DNA from: Imperialibacter sp. EC-SDR9
GTDB lineage: Bacteria; Bacteroidota; Bacteroidia; Cytophagales; Cyclobacteriaceae
Length of the DNA: 64,000 nucleotides
Reading direction: 5' to 3'
Assembly: GCF_902498805.1 (NCBI RefSeq)
Contig: NZ_LR701575.1
Location: forward strand, 190,454-254,453
Both the position numbers and the translations under genes were made by a program. Below the pieces are notes generated by a model. That model saw only the letters and a list, made by a program, of their open reading frames with translations, had not been told where the DNA came from and did not search any database. Positions 59,544 to 64,000 of the stretch are shown here, in pieces. Within the stretch, counting starts at the first letter, position 1. Every line of letters starts with the position of its first letter.

Positions 59544-60545
59544 ATGAAACACTTTCTAGCTTTATTACTATTTGGGCTAATCGCATGTAATACAACCCCG
59601 ACTACCAACACTACAGAAAATCCTGGCGCCATAAGTCCATCGATAACAAAGGTTAAATGGCGCTCTCTGGATACCCTGGACGTCGCCGGCTTCAACGCTG
59701 ATCTGATTCCTGGTAAACCAACTGTTGATGTAGGCGTATATTTCCCCTCCAATTTCGACTCCCGTTTTAAAAAGGTGACCCTACCCTGGCTGATGGAAAG
59801 CCTGAGGGCTGCCAAAGAAATCTACCAACCAACGGGAGTGCAAATCAATTTACTGTGGGTAAAAACCGGCGAGGTAGACCCAAAGCACTTCTCAATACAG
59901 GCCAACGAGGTGCCGGGCATTCCGGAAACAGAGTATGTGAATATGTACGTCCATTCCCGCAGGCATCCCGCCGAGCTGACGCAACATTCGCTCGATGCTT
60001 TTAATAGCATTATCGAGGATGCTCCTGACAATAAGCGGACGGTTTATTTGGTTGTGCTACAGGACGTCTTCTTCCCTTTCCTCGAAGTATCCGAAGGCCG
60101 TAACTGGACGATGAAATCCGTCAGGACTGGTGGATTATCTTTTCCTGGTTACTCCTATTGTAACACACTTCCGTCAAACATGCGAGGTGTCATCACTATT
60201 ACCAACCTCTCCACTCCCGAACGCCTGCGCCGAACTGTGGCACACGAGCTGGGACATAAGGTGATGAATGTGAGCCATGAATATAAAAGCACCCACCCTG
60301 GTCATGAAGTGTATGCCGATGGTGGGCTGATGCTTTATGGCGACGGAGAAGATATCCCTTCCGGAGAGGCTGGGCGATGGCATTTGGAGCGACTGTTGCT
60401 TTCACCCTACTTGTACAAAGAAGACCAAAACGGAAACAAAATCTGGAACCCAGACTACAAAGAAGGTGGCCACTACTACGATCCGTTGTATGGCGACTAT
60501 GTCGTGAGGTTTGACGGGGCTGCGCCCATTGATGAAAACTGGTGA
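59544..60545 (+). CDS. Putative zinc metallopeptidase lipoprotein
   Basis: A 333-residue exported lipoprotein. ATG at 59544 is chosen because it gives the lipobox leader LALLLFGLIACNT; an in-frame ATG at 59517 lies nine codons earlier. A metal-site motif HELGH (His234, Glu235, His238) occurs in VAHELGHKVMNVSHEYKS, with a third His at 245, so the spacing is HExxH-(6)-H rather than the metzincin HExxHxxGxxH. This points to a zinc peptidase-like protein, but I cannot name a family. Its stop codon lies inside a strong terminator. Confidence 0.65.
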   Translation: MKHFLALLLFGLIACNTTPTTNTTENPGAISPSITKVKWRSLDTLDVAGFNADLIPGKPTVDVGVYFPSNFDSRFKKVTLPWLMESLRAAKEIYQPTGVQINLLWVKTGEVDPKHFSIQANEVPGIPETEYVNMYVHSRRHPAELTQHSLDAFNSIIEDAPDNKRTVYLVVLQDVFFPFLEVSEGRNWTMKSVRTGGLSFPGYSYCNTLPSNMRGVITITNLSTPERLRRTVAHELGHKVMNVSHEYKSTHPGHEVYADGGLMLYGDGEDIPSGEAGRWHLERLLLSPYLYKEDQNGNKIWNPDYKEGGHYYDPLYGDYVVRFDGAAPIDENW

Positions 60546-60565
60546 GGTTCTCCCTCACCAGTTTT
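60535..60565. terminator. Bidirectional terminator overlapping a stop codon
   Basis: A 13-bp perfect stem AAAACTGGTGAGG (60535-60547)/CCTCACCAGTTTT (60553-60565), 5-nt loop. The TGA of the metallopeptidase gene (60543-60545) is within the stem. It separates that gene from the converging cupin gene. Confidence 0.9.
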
Positions 60566-60571
60566 AAATGA

Positions 60572-61285
60572 TTAATAAGGAATATTGTTTAACATCTGGT
60601 CAAAGTCGGGGTTGACACTTCTAGCAAATTGAATGGCAGGGTGATCCGAAGGCAGCTCATTGAAGTAAAACTCGGTGCCGTCGGCACGTTCTTTTTCCAA
60701 CAGCCCTTTCATTTCTCTCAGCCCTTTCACATAAGGCTCGTAGGTTTCACCCTCCTCCTTTGTTTTGACCACAAGCAAAAAGGCACTTTCGGCAAACGGA
60801 GCCTCCCACCCGGTTGGCATATTGGAACCAAAGTGGAAGAGTGAACCAGCTTCCATTACCTGTCTCTTCCCTTCGCTGCAAAGCACCCAGCGGCCTCCCA
60901 CTGTGTAAACGATGCTTTCGGTCGGGTGAGGATGTTCTGCCAAAAACATTCCCGGCTTTAGTTCGATAAAGAAAGCTCTTGTTTGCTCAGCAAAAAGCAG
61001 TGGACCAAATACGCCTTCATTGGTAAGCACTCCCACAGATTTGACAGCTTCAGCAATATTGGGAATCACCTCAACATTGGTAGCCAGCTGCACAAACTCT
61101 GGGGAAAACTCGGTTGCTTTGACAGTCAATTTGGGCAACGTATCCTGTACTACAGCAGGGCCCTCTGCCGGGTGCGGATGCGAATTTTCGTGCTCATGCT
61201 CATGTTCTTCCTTCTTTTCAGTAGTTGAGGTACAAGACCAGAGCGCAAATCCGATCAAAACAGCAATAAAAAAAGGTTGTCTCAT
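60572..61285 (-). CDS. His-rich cupin-domain lipoprotein
   Basis: A 237-residue exported protein with a lipobox (FALWSCTST near residue 19) and a His/Glu-rich mature N-terminus (EEHEHEHENSHPHPAEG, residues about 27-43) that could bind metal. The rest is a cupin fold (FFIELKPGMFLAEHPHPTES near 110 with the His-x-His metal motif, and GGRWVLCSEGKRQVMEAGSL (20) near 131). It starts 11 nt after the stop of the CzcA/CusA pump gene, so it is probably co-transcribed with the pump. A role in periplasmic metal binding is inferred. Confidence 0.78.
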   Translation of the reverse strand: MRQPFFIAVLIGFALWSCTSTTEKKEEHEHEHENSHPHPAEGPAVVQDTLPKLTVKATEFSPEFVQLATNVEVIPNIAEAVKSVGVLTNEGVFGPLLFAEQTRAFFIELKPGMFLAEHPHPTESIVYTVGGRWVLCSEGKRQVMEAGSLFHFGSNMPTGWEAPFAESAFLLVVKTKEEGETYEPYVKGLREMKGLLEKERADGTEFYFNELPSDHPAIQFARSVNPDFDQMLNNIPY

Positions 61286-61296
61286 AGGTTTACAGT

Positions 61297-64000
61297 TTAG
61301 GTTTGGTTTTCAGTTTTGGTACTTACAAGCGCATATACACAAGGTATCACAATAAGATTAAGAATAGTGGCCGACAGCAATCCACCGAGAATTACGACAG
61401 CCATAGGGCTTTGTATTTCATTGCCTGGCTCCCCTCCTTTCAGCACTAAAGGAATCAACGCCAGACCGGTCGTTAGCGCCGTCATCAGAATCGGGTTAAG
61501 TCGGTCGGTAGCACCAGAAATAATTAACTCACGTCCAGCTACTCCCTCCTTTCGAAGGTCTTCGTACCTCGACACCAGCAAAATGCCATTTCGGGTAGCT
61601 ATGCCAAACAAGCTGATCAAGCCAATGGTAGCAGCAATGCTGACAATTCCGGAGGTAAAATAAATGATCATCACCCCTCCAATAAGCGCCAGCGGCAGAT
61701 TGATCAAAACAATCAGCGCCAGCCTAACATTTTGGAACTCGAAATAAAGCAGCAAAAGGATCACCAGCACAGCCAAAATTGCTGTAATTAAAAGCAGTTG
61801 CGAGGCCTTTTGTTCACTTTCAAACTGCCCGCCATATTCTATACGGTAACCTTGTGGCATCAGTACGTTAGCATCCACAAACGCTTTGATTTCGTTGACT
61901 GCTCCAAACAAGTCCCGACCCTGTACATTGGCTGCTATTACAATCTTACGCTGCACTTCTTCCCGGGCAATGGTGTTTGGGCTACTGACAGATGCTACAT
62001 CGGCTAGCTGATTCAGCGTGGTGAAAGCACCTGAAGGCAGGCTGATCAGAGACGCATTGAGGACACTCATGGTGCTTCTTGATTCTGGACGGAATCGCAC
62101 CACCAGGTCAAAATACATTTGTCCCTCGTATACCTCGCCTGCAGTCTCTCCAGCGAAGGCGATATCCACCTGTTCCATTAAGTCGGCAGTAGTCATCCCA
62201 TAAGCAGCCAGCATTTGTCGTTTGGGGGTGATCCTAAGCTGAGACACTTCAATTTGCTGATCGACAGCAACGTCGGCCAGTCCTGGAATGTCCTTAATGC
62301 CAGTTTCGATGCTTTTGCCAATCTCAAACAGTCGCTGCAAGTCGGATCCGAAAACCTTGATAGCTATATTGGCCCTTGTGCCAGAAAGCATGTGATCGAT
62401 CCTGTGTGCTATGGGCTGGCCAAGTGTAATATTGACACCAGGCACCACGCTCAGCTTGGTCCGCACTTCCTCAAAAAACTGTTCCTTGGTTTTACCATGA
62501 AGGACAAAGGGCACGTCTATTTCCGCAGCATTGACACCCTGGGCATGCTCGTCCAATTCAGCCCGACCGGTTCTTCTGGTTACTACCTGCACTTCGGGCA
62601 TTTCGAGTAGTAATCTTTCAATGAGCACGCCATTTTTATTACTTTCTTCCAACGACATACCTGGTACTCCCACAGCGCTTATCACCAGGGAGCCTTCATT
62701 GAACTCGGGAAGGAAGCTTCTCCCTAGCTGAGAAAAAAGGCCCAATGTGACAACAAACGCCACACCCACTATGGCAATGATGGTGCGGGGAAAAGCAAGC
62801 GCCCCTTTAAGCAGACCACCATAATAACGCTGAAGCCATTTTTCCACCCTGGTTCCTTCGGCCTGGGCCGCAAGCACTTTTTCACTTTTTAACAAGTAAG
62901 AACATAACACTGGCGTGATGGTGATAGCCACCACCAGCGAAGTGAGGACAGAAGTGATAAACGCAATACCAAGAGGCTGCAATAGTTTGCCCTCCATTCC
63001 GCCAAGGAAGAATAAGGGAACGAAAGCGACAATGATGATCAGTGTAGCGATGATAATGGAGCTTCTGATCTCCAGGGACGCATCTCTGATAACTTGCAGG
63101 GCAGGCAGCCGTTCGATCCGGGGCTTTTTGATATTTTCTCGCAGCCGCTTGAAAACATTTTCCACATCGATAATGGCATCGTCAACCAGTGCCCCGATGG
63201 CGATCGCCATGCCGCCAAGGCTCATGGTATTGATCGTGTATCCCAATAGTTTAAGTACGATGACGGATACCAGCAGAGAAACCGGAATCGCCAGCAAGGA
63301 GATCACCGTCGTTCTCCAGTTCATCAGGAAAATGAACAAAACGATGATCACGAAAACCGCCCCTTCCAGCAATGTTTGGTTGAGGTTGGAAATTGAGGCT
63401 TCGATGAAATCGGACTGCCGGAAGATGTGGCTTTGGATATTGACCCCTTTTGGCAAGGTCTGGCTCAGGTCGGTGATGGCTGAGTCGAGCCGCTGGGTGA
63501 GCTCCAGTGTATTTACTTCAGGCTGCTTAGAAACGGTGAGGATCACTGCCGGGGAGGCGTTAAGGGAGCCGTCTCCAATTTTATCAGCAGCACCAATCCG
63601 CACGGTAGCCACCTCTTTCAGTTTCACCGATTGCCCGTTTACATATTTGACTACAGCTTCTTCCAGGTGTTCGACAGCATAGGCTCTGCCGCTCCCCTTT
63701 ACCAGGTACTGGTTGCCGTACTCGTTTATTATTCCCCCGGGAACATTAAGGTTAGACTCCCTTACTTTTGTCAGCACCTCGCCCAGGCTGAGCTGATAGT
63801 ACCTCAGCTTTTCGGGGTTGACCAGCACCTGGTATTGCTTGAAGTCGCCACCGATCACAACCACATTGGCAATGCCGCCAATCGATTTGATCCTGGGCCG
63901 TATGGTCCAGTCGGCGAGGGTGCGAAGCTCCATGGGCGACAGACTGTCGGAGGTGACGCCCAGAAGCATGATCTCGCCCATGATGGATGAGATAGGAGCC
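61297..64000 (-). CDS. CzcA/CusA-family heavy-metal efflux RND transporter (5' end off window)
   Basis: The frame is open to the right edge of the window and continues past it: codons before the first internal ATG (63981) read APISSI, matching the PISSIMGEIMLLG of the family. About 900 residues are visible of an expected 1,030-1,050. Elements: porter domain, then TM4 with the acidic proton-relay segment MAIAIGALVDDAIIDVENVF (20) and the second porter half, ending with the last TM bundle. It exports Cu, Zn, Co or Cd ions with a membrane-fusion and outer-membrane partner, which are not in the window. A His-rich cupin lipoprotein follows it. Confidence 0.9.
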   Translation of the reverse strand, partial: APISSIMGEIMLLGVTSDSLSPMELRTLADWTIRPRIKSIGGIANVVVIGGDFKQYQVLVNPEKLRYYQLSLGEVLTKVRESNLNVPGGIINEYGNQYLVKGSGRAYAVEHLEEAVVKYVNGQSVKLKEVATVRIGAADKIGDGSLNASPAVILTVSKQPEVNTLELTQRLDSAITDLSQTLPKGVNIQSHIFRQSDFIEASISNLNQTLLEGAVFVIIVLFIFLMNWRTTVISLLAIPVSLLVSVIVLKLLGYTINTMSLGGMAIAIGALVDDAIIDVENVFKRLRENIKKPRIERLPALQVIRDASLEIRSSIIIATLIIIVAFVPLFFLGGMEGKLLQPLGIAFITSVLTSLVVAITITPVLCSYLLKSEKVLAAQAEGTRVEKWLQRYYGGLLKGALAFPRTIIAIVGVAFVVTLGLFSQLGRSFLPEFNEGSLVISAVGVPGMSLEESNKNGVLIERLLLEMPEVQVVTRRTGRAELDEHAQGVNAAEIDVPFVLHGKTKEQFFEEVRTKLSVVPGVNITLGQPIAHRIDHMLSGTRANIAIKVFGSDLQRLFEIGKSIETGIKDIPGLADVAVDQQIEVSQLRITPKRQMLAAYGMTTADLMEQVDIAFAGETAGEVYEGQMYFDLVVRFRPESRSTMSVLNASLISLPSGAFTTLNQLADVASVSSPNTIAREEVQRKIVIAANVQGRDLFGAVNEIKAFVDANVLMPQGYRIEYGGQFESEQKASQLLLITAILAVLVILLLLYFEFQNVRLALIVLINLPLALIGGVMIIYFTSGIVSIAATIGLISLFGIATRNGILLVSRYEDLRKEGVAGRELIISGATDRLNPILMTALTTGLALIPLVLKGGEPGNEIQSPMAVVILGGLLSATILNLIVIPCVYALVSTKTENQT

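Noticed and set aside
62915-63682. 255-codon open frame on the plus strand
   Set aside because: Antisense to the CzcA/CusA pump, which has clear family motifs across this stretch.

Overview
The window reads as chromosomal DNA from a heterotrophic member of the Bacteroidota, probably a Cytophagales-type bacterium; the genus cannot be named from the sequence alone. The evidence is a hybrid two-component regulator of the Bacteroidota type, a TonB-dependent receptor with an N-terminal carboxypeptidase-like domain, DUF2911, DUF6786 and DUF1080 proteins, almost no Shine-Dalgarno sequences before start codons, and TAnnTTTG-type promoter boxes. I found no rRNA, tRNA, CRISPR array, complete insertion sequence or prophage.

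Layout. 0-9.8 kb holds housekeeping and accessory enzymes: a hydroxyacid reductase with a 3-methyladenine DNA glycosylase, a DUF2911 protein, a GNAT acetyltransferase, a DUF72 protein, an aldo/keto reductase and a large Ca2+-type P-type ATPase. 9.8-19 kb holds two secreted carboxylesterases, a lipoprotein with a CxxCH haem site, a toxin-antitoxin pair whose toxin is frameshifted, and a four-gene minus-strand operon (carboxylesterase, CitMHS transporter, AtuA, small AtuA partner). 19-27 kb holds a PQQ-type sugar dehydrogenase/PKD/cytochrome c lipoprotein and a TonB receptor flanked by two dienelactone hydrolases. 27-31 kb holds NTF2-like and DinB proteins, SigZ followed by an unlisted 20-residue Cys/Gly peptide, a TIM-barrel isomerase and an aldo/keto reductase. 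31-36 kb holds a 1,410-residue hybrid two-component regulator preceded (in coordinates) by a GGTCTGTC repeat cluster.

36-45 kb holds a PD40 propeller protein, a second TIM-barrel isomerase, a YdjC deacetylase, and a tightly overlapping operon of aldehyde dehydrogenase, DUF6786 protein and FAH-family hydrolase/dehydratase. ArfB, a DUF1080 lipoprotein and a ribosome-associated factor follow. 46.2-53 kb is a five-gene catabolic operon: a haem/propeller dehydrogenase-like lipoprotein with a degenerate SGNH domain, a TIM-barrel isomerase, a mandelate-racemase-type enolase-superfamily enzyme, a VOC protein and a 2-hydroxyacid dehydrogenase. 53-64 kb holds a CrtA-like protein, a sensor kinase, a luciferase-like oxidoreductase, a GH28 polygalacturonase-type enzyme, a lipoprotein metallopeptidase candidate, a His-rich cupin lipoprotein and the 3' part of a CzcA/CusA metal-efflux pump that runs off the right edge.

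Taken together the region is dominated by uptake and oxidation of plant- or algal-derived carbohydrates, sugar acids and esters in the periplasm. GH28, DUF1080, PQQ-type and haem proteins would act outside the inner membrane, and isomerases, dehydratases and dehydrogenases inside. The items most worth a second look are the frameshifted RelE-type toxin with its perfect operator, the SigZ/Cys-rich peptide pair, the AtuA-CitMHS-esterase operon, and the 46-53 kb operon with its catalytically degraded SGNH fusion.
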